Shown: positions 51,626-61,347 of the stretch, one piece after another
How the letters are laid out: the number at the start of each line of letters is the position of its first letter
Numbering within the stretch: position 1 is the first letter of the stretch
Assembly: GCF_902712855.1 (NCBI RefSeq)
Contig: NZ_LR743507.1
Coordinates: forward strand, 2,900,001 to 2,964,000
Length of the DNA: 64,000 bases
Direction: 5' to 3'
Source of the DNA: Variovorax paradoxus
Lineage (GTDB): Bacteria; Pseudomonadota; Gammaproteobacteria; Burkholderiales; Burkholderiaceae_C
The notes under the pieces: model-generated
What the model was told of the DNA's origin: nothing
Seen by the model: only the letters and a program-made list of their open reading frames with translations
Databases searched by the model: none
Made by a program: the position numbers and the translations under genes

Positions 51626-53175
51626 GGCGACGTCGCGACCTTGGCGGCCGGGGTGGTGGTCGTCGGGGACGACCCGGTGGCTTCTGGAGAGGTATCGGGC
51701 CCGGGGGAGGCGGCGCGGTTCCAGCCGCCGCCCATCGAGCGGTAGAGCGACACCCATGCCTCGGCGCGCTCGCGCTGCAGCGAGACGCGTGCGGTCTGCG
51801 CGGTGAACAGCGTTCGCCGCGAGTCCTCGAGCTCGAACAGGCTGGCGAGGCCGCTGCTGTAGCGCGCCTGCGTGGCGTCGAAGGACGCCTGGTAGTTCTT
51901 CACCGCACTGTCGGCGTCGATGGTGCGGGCGTCGGTGGCGTCGAGATTGACCAGCGCCTCTTCCACCTCGCGCACCGCCTGCCGCACGCTGGAGCGGTAC
52001 AGCGACACCGCTTCGGTGTAGCGGGCCTTCGCGGCGTCGGTGTTGGCCTTGCGGGCGCCGCCGTCGAGCAGCGGCACGGTGAGCGCCACCGGCCCCACGT
52101 TCCAGGTGTCGAGCGACTGGCGGAAGCCGCTCACACGGAACTGCGAGCGGCCGATGGAGCCCGATATCGTGAGCTTGGGATAGCGCTCGGCCTCGGCCGA
52201 GCCCACATCGGCGCTCGCCGAGGCCACGCCGAGTTCGGCGGCATACACGTCGGGACGCTGCGAGATGGCGTCGGCCGGCACGCTGGCGATGCTGCCCACC
52301 ACGGGCAGCGCGCGCTGCGCGGGCGCTGCGGCCAGCTTCTGTTCGAGCGCGGTCTCGTCGATGCCGGCGAGCGCCACCAGCGCCTTGCGCTGCACCGCGC
52401 ACTGGGCGCGCTGCTGCGTGAGGCGGCCCGAGGCGTCGGAAGCGCTGGCACGCGCCAGGGCGGCGTCGGCCGGCGCGGTGAAGCCGGCCTTGGCCGACAG
52501 GTCGGTGAGCCGCGCGGTCTCCGAACGGGAACGCGTGTCCGACTCGGCCACGCGCAGTTGCTGCTGGCAGGCACGCTCCGCGAAATAGGCATTGGCCGTC
52601 TCCGCCGCCACCGCCACGCGCGCGTCGTGCCACTTGGCATTGGCGCTGTTCTGCTTGGCTTCGGCGGCGTCGCGGTCGGCGCGCAGCCGGCCGAACAGGT
52701 CGATCTCCCATTTCGACTGCAGGCCGGCCTGCAGCGTGGTGATGGGTGTGCTGGCCGAGAGTTCGCTGCCGCCAGCCGCGCCCGTGCTTCCCGTGCCGCC
52801 GGCGCTGCCCGTGGCGGGCCAGCCCGACGAGAAGCCCGCCGGCCCGCGGCTGGCCGACGCCGTTGCGTCGAGGCTCGGCAGCAGCGCCGCACCGGCCTGC
52901 ACGCGCGTGGAGCGCGCTTCGGCCACGCGCGCCGCGGCGCTCGCCACATTGGGGCTGGCCGCCTCGGCCGCCGCGATCAGCTCGACCAGCAGCGGGTCGT
53001 CGAGCTGGCGCCACCAGTCGGTCAGCGACGCGAGCGAGCCGCCGTGGGGCAGGGGGGCGTGCCACTGTGCGGGCACCGGCGCCTCCACCTGCGCGGGCGG
53101 GCGCGTCAGCGAACAGCCGGCGAGCCCGATGCTCACGCAGGCGGCTGCCATCAGTTTCATTCGAAGTCTTCTCAT
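51622..53175 (-). CDS. Outer-membrane efflux lipoprotein (NodT/OprM family)
   Basis: A 517-residue outer-membrane factor with a lipoprotein signal (IGLAGC) in the first 22 residues. It has the NodT-type internal duplication of the helical tunnel: LIAAAEAASPNVASAAARVAEARSTRVQAGAALLPSLD and ISQRPDVYAAELGVASASADVGSAEAERYPKLTISGS. It forms the exit duct of the tripartite pump. A second possible start at 53160 (MKLMAAA) also gives a lipoprotein. The start at 53175 overlaps the tetR stop (ATGA). Confidence 0.92.
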   Translation of the reverse strand: MRRLRMKLMAAACVSIGLAGCSLTRPPAQVEAPVPAQWHAPLPHGGSLASLTDWWRQLDDPLLVELIAAAEAASPNVASAAARVAEARSTRVQAGAALLPSLDATASASRGPAGFSSGWPATGSAGGTGSTGAAGGSELSASTPITTLQAGLQSKWEIDLFGRLRADRDAAEAKQNSANAKWHDARVAVAAETANAYFAERACQQQLRVAESDTRSRSETARLTDLSAKAGFTAPADAALARASASDASGRLTQQRAQCAVQRKALVALAGIDETALEQKLAAAPAQRALPVVGSIASVPADAISQRPDVYAAELGVASASADVGSAEAERYPKLTISGSIGRSQFRVSGFRQSLDTWNVGPVALTVPLLDGGARKANTDAAKARYTEAVSLYRSSVRQAVREVEEALVNLDATDARTIDADSAVKNYQASFDATQARYSSGLASLFELEDSRRTLFTAQTARVSLQRERAEAWVSLYRSMGGGWNRAASPGPDTSPEATGSSPTTTTPAAKVATSP

Positions 53176-53912
53176 TTCCTCGGCTTCCTCTCTGTCGTCC
53201 CGGTGCCCTGCGCAATTGCGGCGCGGCGTCGCGCCGCCTCGGCCTCGACCAGCGCCAGTGCGTAGCCCGTGAGGCGATCGGCCCAGGTGTCGATGGCGCG
53301 CGGCGTGCGCAGCAGCGACGGGCGGATCGCCTCGATGAAATCCTGGCTCACGTACAGCTGCATCGACAGCCCCGTGATCGCGAAGGTCAGGCGATGGATG
53401 TCGTCGTCCGCGCGGTCGACCTTCAGGTGCCGGCACAGCAGCTCGGCAATGGCGCGGTGCGGGCCCTTGATGTCGCGCTCGAGCTCCTCGGCCCACCGGC
53501 TGGTGGGCTCCAGCATCTCGCGCATGTGCAGCTGGATGCATTGCCGCACAATCTCGCCCTGCTTGAGCGGATCGATCATCGACGTCATGCAGATGCGCAG
53601 CGTTTCCTCGAGCGATTGCCCCGGCACGTTGCAGGCGGCCACCAGGTCGTTGGCATCGCCGCCCATCGGTTCGCAGAAGGTGGCTGCATACAGGCCGTCC
53701 TTGTCGCCGAAGTAGTAGCTGATGGCCGAGATGTTGACCTCGGCCTCCCGGGCGATCTCGCGGGTCGAGGTCTTGGCGAATCCCTTCTGCGCGAACAGCC
53801 GCAGCGCGGTGTGGAGCAATCGGTGGCGTGCCTCGGCGCCGTCGGCGCGCGGTGCGCGGCGCGGGGCCTGGGAGCCTGAAGGATGGGGATTGCGCGCATT
53901 CATCCGGCGCAT
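53172..53912 (-). CDS. TetR/AcrR-family regulator with CerR-type C-terminal domain
   Basis: A 246-residue repressor. The N-terminal helix-turn-helix at about 30-75 contains LRLFAQKGFAKTSTREIAREAEVNISAISYYFGDKDGLY. The C-terminal domain (DUF1956/CecR-like) would bind the inducer. As the first gene of the efflux operon it most likely represses its own operon. A perfect palindrome lies just upstream of the start. An in-frame ATG at 53903 is an alternative start. Confidence 0.9.
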   Translation of the reverse strand: MRRMNARNPHPSGSQAPRRAPRADGAEARHRLLHTALRLFAQKGFAKTSTREIAREAEVNISAISYYFGDKDGLYAATFCEPMGGDANDLVAACNVPGQSLEETLRICMTSMIDPLKQGEIVRQCIQLHMREMLEPTSRWAEELERDIKGPHRAIAELLCRHLKVDRADDDIHRLTFAITGLSMQLYVSQDFIEAIRPSLLRTPRAIDTWADRLTGYALALVEAEAARRRAAIAQGTGTTERKPRK

Positions 53913-53925
53913 TAGACCACGCTGA

Positions 53926-53943
53926 AAATCAAACGATTGATTT
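53926..53943. promoter_or_regulatory. Candidate TetR operator
   Basis: Perfect 7-bp arms AAATCAA and TTGATTT separated by ACGA, 13 bp upstream of the tetR start codon, in an AT-rich spot of otherwise GC-rich DNA. Position and symmetry fit an autoregulatory TetR site. Confidence 0.6.
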
Positions 53944-54269
53944 ACTTAAGGTTTCCTGAAGGCTTTCGGTTGCGGCCTTGCGGCCGTACCTCGAGGGCTG
54001 AACAAACTCTTTCATCGATGCGGCCGTGGCGCAACGCCCGACACCGAGCAGCTTGCGCTGCGGCATTCATCGTGCAGGCGAAAGTCGTCCGGCTTTTCGA
54101 CTGCATGCCCGGCCCTGTGTTTTTTTGCGAAGCGCGCAGCATCGTCCTGTACGCGGCACGCCGGCGACAGCGAGCGCCGCAAGAAAGACGGGTTGTTCTC
54201 CGACATGCACGCGGTCATCGCGCGAGTTCGCCGGGCCGCAGCGCAGGCGAACGCCGCTACGATCCGGCC
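53944..54269. other. Divergent intergenic region between tetR and the sigma-54 activator
   Basis: About 325 bp that should hold the activator promoter and leader. A frame in phase with the activator is open through most of it, but it lacks a supported start and homologous content, which is usual in DNA of this composition. I see no hairpin terminator, repeat or RNA gene. Confidence 0.4.
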
Positions 54270-55811
<1,542 letters not shown>

Positions 55812-55865
55812 GCGACGGTGCAGGCGATACTCCCGCCCCTGAACGCAACCCTCATCCGAGATCCC

Positions 55866-56210
55866 ATGAAGAAGGCCCTTGTCCGCATCGCCGTTTGCTC
55901 CCTGCTCTGCGCCGGTGCCGGTTTTTCCAGCCTCGCCAGCGCCGCCCCCCAGTGCGCCGGCGAAGCCGTCTCGCGCGCGAAGAAGCTGCTGACCTTCCAC
56001 TTCGGCGAGGACGATCGCATTCGCATCAGCCCCGACGTGAAGGAGCTGCCGCCCATCCGCAACCCTGCCAACAAGAAGCAGCAGTTCAAGGTGCTCGAGG
56101 TCTGGGGCAGCATCTACAAGGGCGAGTACCGCATGCGGCTCATCTATTTCGTGTCGGGCAACGACTGCACGCTGATGGGCCAGGAAATCCTCGAGTACGC
56201 CAACCTGTGA
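55866..56210 (+). CDS. Small secreted protein of unknown function
   Basis: A 114-residue protein with a signal peptide (cleavage near ASAAPQ, residue 27). The mature part has two cysteines (30 and 101) suited to one disulphide and a beta-rich pattern (KVLEVWGSIYKGEYRMRLIYFV). I do not recognise the family. Its stop overlaps the GTG of the downstream HNH gene. Location between the activator and its likely target operon suggests, but does not show, a related role. Confidence 0.65.
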   Translation: MKKALVRIAVCSLLCAGAGFSSLASAAPQCAGEAVSRAKKLLTFHFGEDDRIRISPDVKELPPIRNPANKKQQFKVLEVWGSIYKGEYRMRLIYFVSGNDCTLMGQEILEYANL

Positions 56211-56482
56211 GCGTTCAGGCGCTGCGCTCCACCTTCGGGCCCAACTGCCACTGGTGCGGCCTGCCGATGGATTTCGACGAGCCGCACGGGCGGCCCGAGT
56301 CGGCGACCATCGAGCACCTGGTCGACGCCACCTTCGGCGGCGTGCGCTCGTCGAAGCACCGGCGGCTGGCGCATGCGGCGTGCAACCATGCACGCAACGA
56401 GTTCCGCCTGCAGGCCGAGCGACAGTTCGCCAGATGGATCGCCGATCGCCAAGCCTCCGGGAAAGCCCTGACTGATAAATAG
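56207..56482 (+). CDS. Small HNH-nuclease-like protein
   Basis: A 91-residue protein starting at GTG 56207, which overlaps the previous stop (GTGA). It has the HNH pattern: a Cys pair in CHWCGLPM, ATIEHLVDATFGG with the catalytic His, and HAACNHARNEFRL as the third part. Stand-alone HNH proteins of this size are common and mostly uncharacterised. Nuclease activity is predicted from motifs only. Confidence 0.65.
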   Translation: MSVQALRSTFGPNCHWCGLPMDFDEPHGRPESATIEHLVDATFGGVRSSKHRRLAHAACNHARNEFRLQAERQFARWIADRQASGKALTDK

Positions 56483-56490
56483 ACAGTCGC

Positions 56491-56514
56491 CTGAAATTCA
56501 GACACTTGGAGTGT
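56491..56514. promoter_or_regulatory. Two adjacent palindromes, candidate upstream activator sites
   Basis: CTGAAATTCAG (56491-56501) and ACACT-TGG-AGTGT (56502-56514) lie back to back, centred about 103 bp upstream of the predicted sigma-54 start site. That is the usual distance for binding sites of sigma-54 activators. Confidence 0.5.
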
Positions 56515-56579
56515 TTTGAAATCAGCCGATCGACGCGGTCCTCGAATGAAGAAGCGTTTGTTATCAATGGGTTACCGTG

Positions 56580-56595
56580 TGGCACGAAGTGTGCA
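56580..56595 (+). promoter_or_regulatory. Sigma-54 (-24/-12) promoter of the liv-phaZ operon
   Basis: TGGCACG-AAGT-GTGCA, against consensus TGGCACG-N4-TTGCA, with one mismatch. The invariant GG (56581-56582) and GC (56593-56594) are exactly 10 bp apart. Initiation would be near 56606, leaving a 21-nt leader with AGGAGA before the livK ATG at 56627. Confidence 0.8.
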
Positions 56596-56626
56596 ATATT
56601 CAGTCACCTTTTTCAGGAGACAACGA

Positions 56627-57814
56627 ATGAACCGTCGCCACCTCGTCGCACTGGCCGCGCTCGCCACCTGCGCCGCTACCGCACCCGCCTGGGCCCAGTC
56701 GAACGAAATCCGCATCGCCCACATCTACAGCAAGACCGGCGCGCTGGAGGCCTACGGCAAGCAGACCCAGACCGGTTTCATGATGGGCCTGGACTACGCC
56801 ACAGGCGGGACGATGGCGATCAACGGCAAGAAGATCGTCGTCATCGAGAAGGACGACCAGGGCAAGCCCGACCTCGGCAAGTCGCTCCTGGCGGCTGCCT
56901 ATTCGGACGACAAGGCGGCACTGGCCGTGGGGCCGACGGCCTCGGGCGTGGCGCTGGCCATGCTGCCCGTGGCCGAGGAATACAAGAAGATCCTGCTGGT
57001 CGAGCCCGCCGTGGCCGACTCGATCACCGGCGACAAGTGGAACAAGTACATCTTCCGCACCGGCCGCAATTCGAGCCAGGACGCGATCTCCAATGCCGTG
57101 GCCGTCGACAAGGCCGGCGTCACCGTCGCCACGCTAGCACAGGACAACGCGTTCGGCCGCGACGGCGTGAAGGCCTTCGGCGCCGCGCTGAAGAAAGCCA
57201 AGCTCGTGCATGAGGAATACCTGCCGCCCGCCACCACCGACTTCACGGCCGGCGCGCAGCGCCTGATCGACAAGCTCAAGGACCAGCCCGGCCGCAAGGT
57301 CATCTGGATCGTCTGGGCCGGCGCGGGCAACCCGTTCAAGATCGTCGACCTCGACCTGAAGCGCTACGGCATCGAGATCGCCACCGGCGGCAACATCCTG
57401 CCGGCCATGGCGGCCTACAAGGCGCTGCCGGGCATGGAAGGCGCGGCGTACTACTACTTCGGCATCCCGAAGAACCCGGTGAACGACGCGATGGTGTCGG
57501 CGCACTACAAGGAATTCAAGACGCCGCCGGACTTCTTCACCGCCGGCGGCTTCTCCGCCGCCATGGCGGTGGTGACGGCGCTGAAGAAGACCAACGGCGA
57601 CACCAACACCAACAAGCTCATCAGCACGATGGAAGGCATGAGCTTCGACACGCCCAAGGGCAAGATGACCTTCCGCAAGGAAGATCACCAGGCGATGCAG
57701 TCGATGTACCACTTCAAGATCAAGGTCGACCCGGCGTTCGCCTGGGGCGTGCCGGAGCTGGTGCACGAGATCAAGCCCGAGGAAATGGACATCCCCATCA
57801 AGAACAAGAGGTAG
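56627..57814 (+). CDS. livK: LivK-type periplasmic substrate-binding protein
   Basis: A 395-residue Leu/Ile/Val-binding-protein-like receptor with a signal peptide (cleavage near AWAQ, residue 23). The core has the periplasmic-binding fold of family I receptors (RIAHIYSKTGALEAYGKQTQTGFMMGLDYATGG). This family also binds amides, aromatic acids and other organic acids, so amino acids are not certain. Placement before a PHB depolymerase suggests a ligand such as hydroxybutyrate or its oligomers. It is first in the sigma-54-driven operon; a family C repeat separates it from phaZ. Confidence 0.88.
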   Translation: MNRRHLVALAALATCAATAPAWAQSNEIRIAHIYSKTGALEAYGKQTQTGFMMGLDYATGGTMAINGKKIVVIEKDDQGKPDLGKSLLAAAYSDDKAALAVGPTASGVALAMLPVAEEYKKILLVEPAVADSITGDKWNKYIFRTGRNSSQDAISNAVAVDKAGVTVATLAQDNAFGRDGVKAFGAALKKAKLVHEEYLPPATTDFTAGAQRLIDKLKDQPGRKVIWIVWAGAGNPFKIVDLDLKRYGIEIATGGNILPAMAAYKALPGMEGAAYYYFGIPKNPVNDAMVSAHYKEFKTPPDFFTAGGFSAAMAVVTALKKTNGDTNTNKLISTMEGMSFDTPKGKMTFRKEDHQAMQSMYHFKIKVDPAFAWGVPELVHEIKPEEMDIPIKNKR

Positions 57815-57817
57815 GAA

Positions 57818-57910
57818 CTCGCCCCCGGGCTGCGCGCACTTCGTGTCGGTGCGCCAACCCCTACCGGGGGCAACACCTGCGGCCCGGCAAAGCCGGTTCC
57901 GCGGTGTTCG
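57818..57910 (+). repeat. Intercistronic repeat, family C copy 5
   Basis: It begins 3 bp after the livK stop: CTCGCCCCCGGGCTGCGCGC, ACTTCGTGTCGGTGCGCCAA, the stem CCCCTACCGGGG, GCAACACCTGCGGCCCGGCA, AAGCCGGTTCCGCGGTGTTC. It ends about 160 bp before the depolymerase start. Sense orientation. The rest of the gap to 58071 shows no further element. Confidence 0.85.
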
Positions 57911-58071
57911 CTTGAACACGCGGCAACTCGGAAGCCGCCGCTCCCCATTTCGCCCCGGATGGCCGCCGGGCGAAGCGCCAGCCTGCGCTCTGCGCGAGGC
58001 CGGCGCGATCCACGGCCGATTCGTCAATCTGCAACGCAAGCGTTCGATACCCACAACACAAGGAGACAGCG

Positions 58072-59526
58072 ATGCCAGCGATGAAGTGGAACTGGAAGGG
58101 ACTTGCCGCGGCCGCGGCCATGGCGATGGCGGCGCATGCCGCGACGGCGGCGGTGCCGCTGCCGGCGCTCGGTGCCAACCCGGCGGAGGTCAGCGTGTCG
58201 GGCCTGTCGGCCGGCGGCTTCATGGCGGTGCAGCTGCACGTGGCGTACTCGGCCACCTTCAAGCGCGGCGCCGGCGTGGTGGCCGGCGGCCCGTTCTACT
58301 GCGCGGAGGGCTCGATCCTCAACGCCACCGGCCGCTGCATGACGCACAGCAGCAACATTCCGGTGTCTTCGCTGGTGAGCACCACCAACAGCTGGGCCGC
58401 CAGCGGGGCGATCGACCCGGTGTCGAACCTGAGCGGCTCCAAGGTCTACCTGTTCTCGGGCACGTCCGACAACACCGTGAAGCAGGCCGTCATGGACGAC
58501 CTGAAGACCTACTACCAGAGCTTCGTTCCCGCTGCCAGCACGGTCTACAGGAACAACATCGGCGCGGGCCATGCGATGGTCACCGACGACTACGGCGGCG
58601 CCTGCAGCACCACCGCCGCGCCCTACATCAACAACTGCGGCCTCGACCTCGCGGGCGAGATCCTCACGCAGCTCTACGGCCCGCTGAACCCGCGCAACAA
58701 CGGCACGCTGGGCGGCACGTTCACCGAGTTCAACCAGTCGGAGTTCATCACCGGCCATGGCATGGCCGCCACCGGCTGGATCTACGTGCCGCAGGCCTGC
58801 ACCACCACCTCGTGCCGCGTGCATCTGGTGCTGCACGGCTGCAAGCAGAACTACACCGACGTGGGCGACCAGTACGTGAAGAAGACAGGCTACAACCGCT
58901 GGGCCGACACCAACAACATCGTGCTGGTCTACCCGCAGACCAGCACCGCCGCCATCAACAGCTGCTGGGACTGGTGGGGCTACGACAACGCCAACTACTC
59001 GAAGAAGTCGGGTCCGCAGATGGCCGCCATGAAGGCCATGATCGACCGCGTCACCGGCACGTCGGGCGGCAGCGGGCTGCCGGCGCCGGTGGGCGTGGGC
59101 ACCTCGGGCGCGACCGCCAGCAGCATGGTGATCGGCTGGGCCGGCGTGAGCGGTGCGAGCGGCTACAACGTGTACCGCGGCGGCAGCAAGGTGAATGCAT
59201 CGCCCGTGGCCGGCACCAGCTACACCGACACCGGCCTGGCCGCATCGACCACCTACAGCTGGACCGTGGCCGCGCTGAGCGCGAGCAACGTGGAGGGCGC
59301 CATGTCCGCCGCGGCCACCGGCGCGACCCTCGCAGGCAGCGGCGGCGGTGGCGGCACCTGCTTCACGGCCAGCAACTACACGCACACCATCGCGGGGCGG
59401 GCGTACGCGCTGTACGGCCTGACCTATGCCTACGGGTCGAACCAGTCGATGGGCCTGTGGAACATCTACGCGACCACCACGCTGAAGCAGACCGGACCCG
59501 GCTACTACGTGATCGGCAGCTGTTGA
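58072..59526 (+). CDS. phaZ: Extracellular poly(3-hydroxybutyrate) depolymerase
   Basis: A 484-residue secreted esterase. A signal peptide of about 27 residues is followed by a catalytic domain whose lipase box GLSAG (44-48, Ser46) is near the N-terminus, while the oxyanion motif VLHGCKQ comes late; this is the circularly permuted type II layout. A fibronectin III linker spans about 335-421 (MVIGWAGVSGASGYNVYRGG). The C-terminal 60 residues form a PHB-binding domain (CFTASNYTHTIAGRAYALYG). It would hydrolyse external denatured PHB granules to hydroxybutyrate and oligomers. It is embedded between livK and livG, which is unusual and suggests coupled breakdown and uptake. Confidence 0.9.
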   Translation: MPAMKWNWKGLAAAAAMAMAAHAATAAVPLPALGANPAEVSVSGLSAGGFMAVQLHVAYSATFKRGAGVVAGGPFYCAEGSILNATGRCMTHSSNIPVSSLVSTTNSWAASGAIDPVSNLSGSKVYLFSGTSDNTVKQAVMDDLKTYYQSFVPAASTVYRNNIGAGHAMVTDDYGGACSTTAAPYINNCGLDLAGEILTQLYGPLNPRNNGTLGGTFTEFNQSEFITGHGMAATGWIYVPQACTTTSCRVHLVLHGCKQNYTDVGDQYVKKTGYNRWADTNNIVLVYPQTSTAAINSCWDWWGYDNANYSKKSGPQMAAMKAMIDRVTGTSGGSGLPAPVGVGTSGATASSMVIGWAGVSGASGYNVYRGGSKVNASPVAGTSYTDTGLAASTTYSWTVAALSASNVEGAMSAAATGATLAGSGGGGGTCFTASNYTHTIAGRAYALYGLTYAYGSNQSMGLWNIYATTTLKQTGPGYYVIGSC

Positions 59527-59570
59527 ACGCCTTTTTTCTTTTCCGTCTTTCCGATTCGCAATGACCCAAG

Positions 59571-60338
59571 ATGCTTGAGACCCGAGACCTGACCATCCGC
59601 TTCGGTGGCCACGTGGCCGTCAACGGCGTGAGCTGCGCCTTTGCGCCAGGCACGCTGACGGCCATCGTCGGCCCCAACGGGGCGGGCAAGACCACCTACT
59701 TCAACCTGATCTCGGGGCAGCTCAAGGCGAGCGCCGGCACGGTGTCGCTCGACGGGCAATCGCTGTCGGGCATGTCGCCGTCCGCGCGCACGCACGCGGG
59801 GCTCGGACGGGCCTTCCAGCTCACCAACCTGTTTCCCAACCTCACGGTGCTGGAGAACGTGCGGCTGGCGGTGCAGGCCACGCGCGAGGGCGCGCACCGG
59901 CGCGGCCTGAACCTGTGGAGCATCTGGAGCGACCACAAGGCGCTGACGGAGCGCGCCGACCGGATCCTCGCGGACGTGGCGCTGAAATCGCGCGAGCACG
60001 CGACGGTCGCGAGCCTGCCGCACGGCGATCAGCGCAAGCTGGAGGTGGCATTGCTGATGGCGCTGGAGCCCAAGGTCTTCATGTTCGACGAACCCACGGC
60101 CGGCATGAACGCCGCCGAGGCACCGGTCATCCTCGACCTGATCCGCAAGCTCAAGCAGGACAAGACCAAGACCATCCTGCTGGTCGAACACAAGATGGAC
60201 GTGGTGCGCGAGCTGGCCGACCGCATCATCGTGCTGCACAACGGCACGCTGGTGGCGGACGGCGAGCCGGCCGAGGTGATTGCTTCGCCGGTGGTGCAGG
60301 AAGCCTATCTTGGCGTTGCGAAGGAGGCCGCAGCATGA
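59571..60338 (+). CDS. livG: LivG-type ABC transporter ATP-binding protein
   Basis: A 255-residue ATPase of branched-chain amino-acid-type importers. Walker A is GPNGAGKTTYFNL, the signature region is SLPHGDQRKLEVALLMAL (a degenerate LSGGQ, as is usual for LivG), and Walker B is KVFMFDEPTAGMNAAE. The C-terminal extension ends in AYLGVAKEA, typical of LivG. It lies 44 bp after phaZ and before a mosaic repeat and livF. Confidence 0.93.
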   Translation: MLETRDLTIRFGGHVAVNGVSCAFAPGTLTAIVGPNGAGKTTYFNLISGQLKASAGTVSLDGQSLSGMSPSARTHAGLGRAFQLTNLFPNLTVLENVRLAVQATREGAHRRGLNLWSIWSDHKALTERADRILADVALKSREHATVASLPHGDQRKLEVALLMALEPKVFMFDEPTAGMNAAEAPVILDLIRKLKQDKTKTILLVEHKMDVVRELADRIIVLHNGTLVADGEPAEVIASPVVQEAYLGVAKEAAA

Positions 60339-60351
60339 AGCTCCCGATGAT

Positions 60352-60475
60352 GAATTTCTCCCTCTCCCGCTGGGGGAGGTCAGGGGTGGGGGCAGGCGGC
60401 CTTGATGTCGCCGCAGCCCTTCAAGCGCCGCTTGCCCCCATCCCGACCTTCCCGCGGAAGGGGAAGGAGCAAGAC
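60352..60475 (+). repeat. Mosaic palindromic element between livG and livF
   Basis: Two hairpin-forming blocks: CTCCCTCTCCCGCTGGGGGA near the 5' end and ACCTTCCCGCGGAAGGGGAA near the 3' end. GGTCAGGGGTGGGGG and CCCCCATCCCGACC face each other across the centre. It ends in GGAGCAAGACAG just before livF. The same architecture recurs downstream of livF in the same orientation. Confidence 0.7.
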
Positions 60476-60477
60476 AG

Positions 60478-61206
60478 ATGAATGCTCAGAATCTATTGAC
60501 CCTCGAAGGCGTGCACACGCACATCGGGGCGTACCACATCCTGCACGGCGTGGACCTTGCCATCCCGAAGGGCCAGCTCACCATGCTGCTGGGCCGCAAC
60601 GGCGCGGGCAAGACGACGACGCTGCGGACCATCATGGGCCTGTGGCATGCGTCGCAGGGCAGGGTGCGCTTCGGTGACCAGGACATCACCGCGCAGCACA
60701 CGCCGCAGATCGCCGGCCTGGGCATCGCCTACGTGCCGGAAAACATGGGCATCTTCTCGGACCTCACGGTGAAGGAGAACATGCTGCTCGCCGCGCGCGG
60801 CGCGAAGAATGCGCAGCAGATCGACGACACGCGGCTGAAGTGGATCTTCAAGCTCTTTCCCGCGGTCGAGAAGTTCTGGAACCACCCGGCGGGCAAGCTC
60901 TCGGGCGGGCAGAAGCAGATGCTGGCCGTGTCGCGCGCGATCGTGGAGCCGCGCGAGCTGCTCATCATCGACGAGCCCAGCAAGGGCCTGGCGCCCGTGA
61001 TGATCAACAACATGATCGACGCCTTCGCCGAGCTGAAGCGCAGCGGCGTGACGATCCTGCTGGTGGAGCAGAACATCAACTTCGCCCAGCGCCTGGGCGA
61101 CACCGTCGCGGTGATGGACAACGGCCGCGTGGTGCACGCGGGCTCGATGGCGGCGTTCTCCGCCGATGCGCAATTGCAGCAATCTCTCCTGGGTCTCGCG
61201 CTATGA
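60478..61206 (+). CDS. livF: LivF-type ABC transporter ATP-binding protein
   Basis: A 242-residue ATPase, partner of LivG. Walker A is GRNGAGKTTTLRTIMGLW, the signature is KLSGGQKQMLAVSRAIV and Walker B is LLIIDEPSKGLAPV. The start ATG at 60478 lies directly after a mosaic repeat, which leaves GGAGCAAGACAG as its ribosome-binding context. A second copy of the repeat follows its stop. Confidence 0.93.
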   Translation: MNAQNLLTLEGVHTHIGAYHILHGVDLAIPKGQLTMLLGRNGAGKTTTLRTIMGLWHASQGRVRFGDQDITAQHTPQIAGLGIAYVPENMGIFSDLTVKENMLLAARGAKNAQQIDDTRLKWIFKLFPAVEKFWNHPAGKLSGGQKQMLAVSRAIVEPRELLIIDEPSKGLAPVMINNMIDAFAELKRSGVTILLVEQNINFAQRLGDTVAVMDNGRVVHAGSMAAFSADAQLQQSLLGLAL

Positions 61207-61214
61207 CGTATTCG

Positions 61215-61342
61215 ATATCTTTCTCCTTCCCCTCCGGGAGGGTCGGGTGGGGCTCGCGGCCCTCGATGCGACGCGGCCTTGCAGGCGCCGTCGGCCTGAT
61301 CCCCACCTTCCCCAGAGGGGGAAGGCGCAAGACAGGAGGGCG
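61215..61342 (+). repeat. Mosaic palindromic element between livF and livH
   Basis: Same layout as the element before livF: TTTCTCCTTCCCCTCCGGGA, GGGTCGGGTGGGG, then CCCCACCTTCCCCAGAGGGG and GAAGGCGCAAGACAGGAGG. The 5' and 3' ends are well conserved between the two copies and the centre is diverged. Its last bases supply the GGAGG for livH. Confidence 0.7.
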
Positions 61343-61347
61343 CGGCG

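Noticed and set aside
53937..54269. N-terminal extension of the sigma-54 activator by about 110 residues
   Set aside because: The extension has no recognisable domain and would start inside the TetR operator; ATG 54270 gives a normal PAS-AAA-HTH protein.
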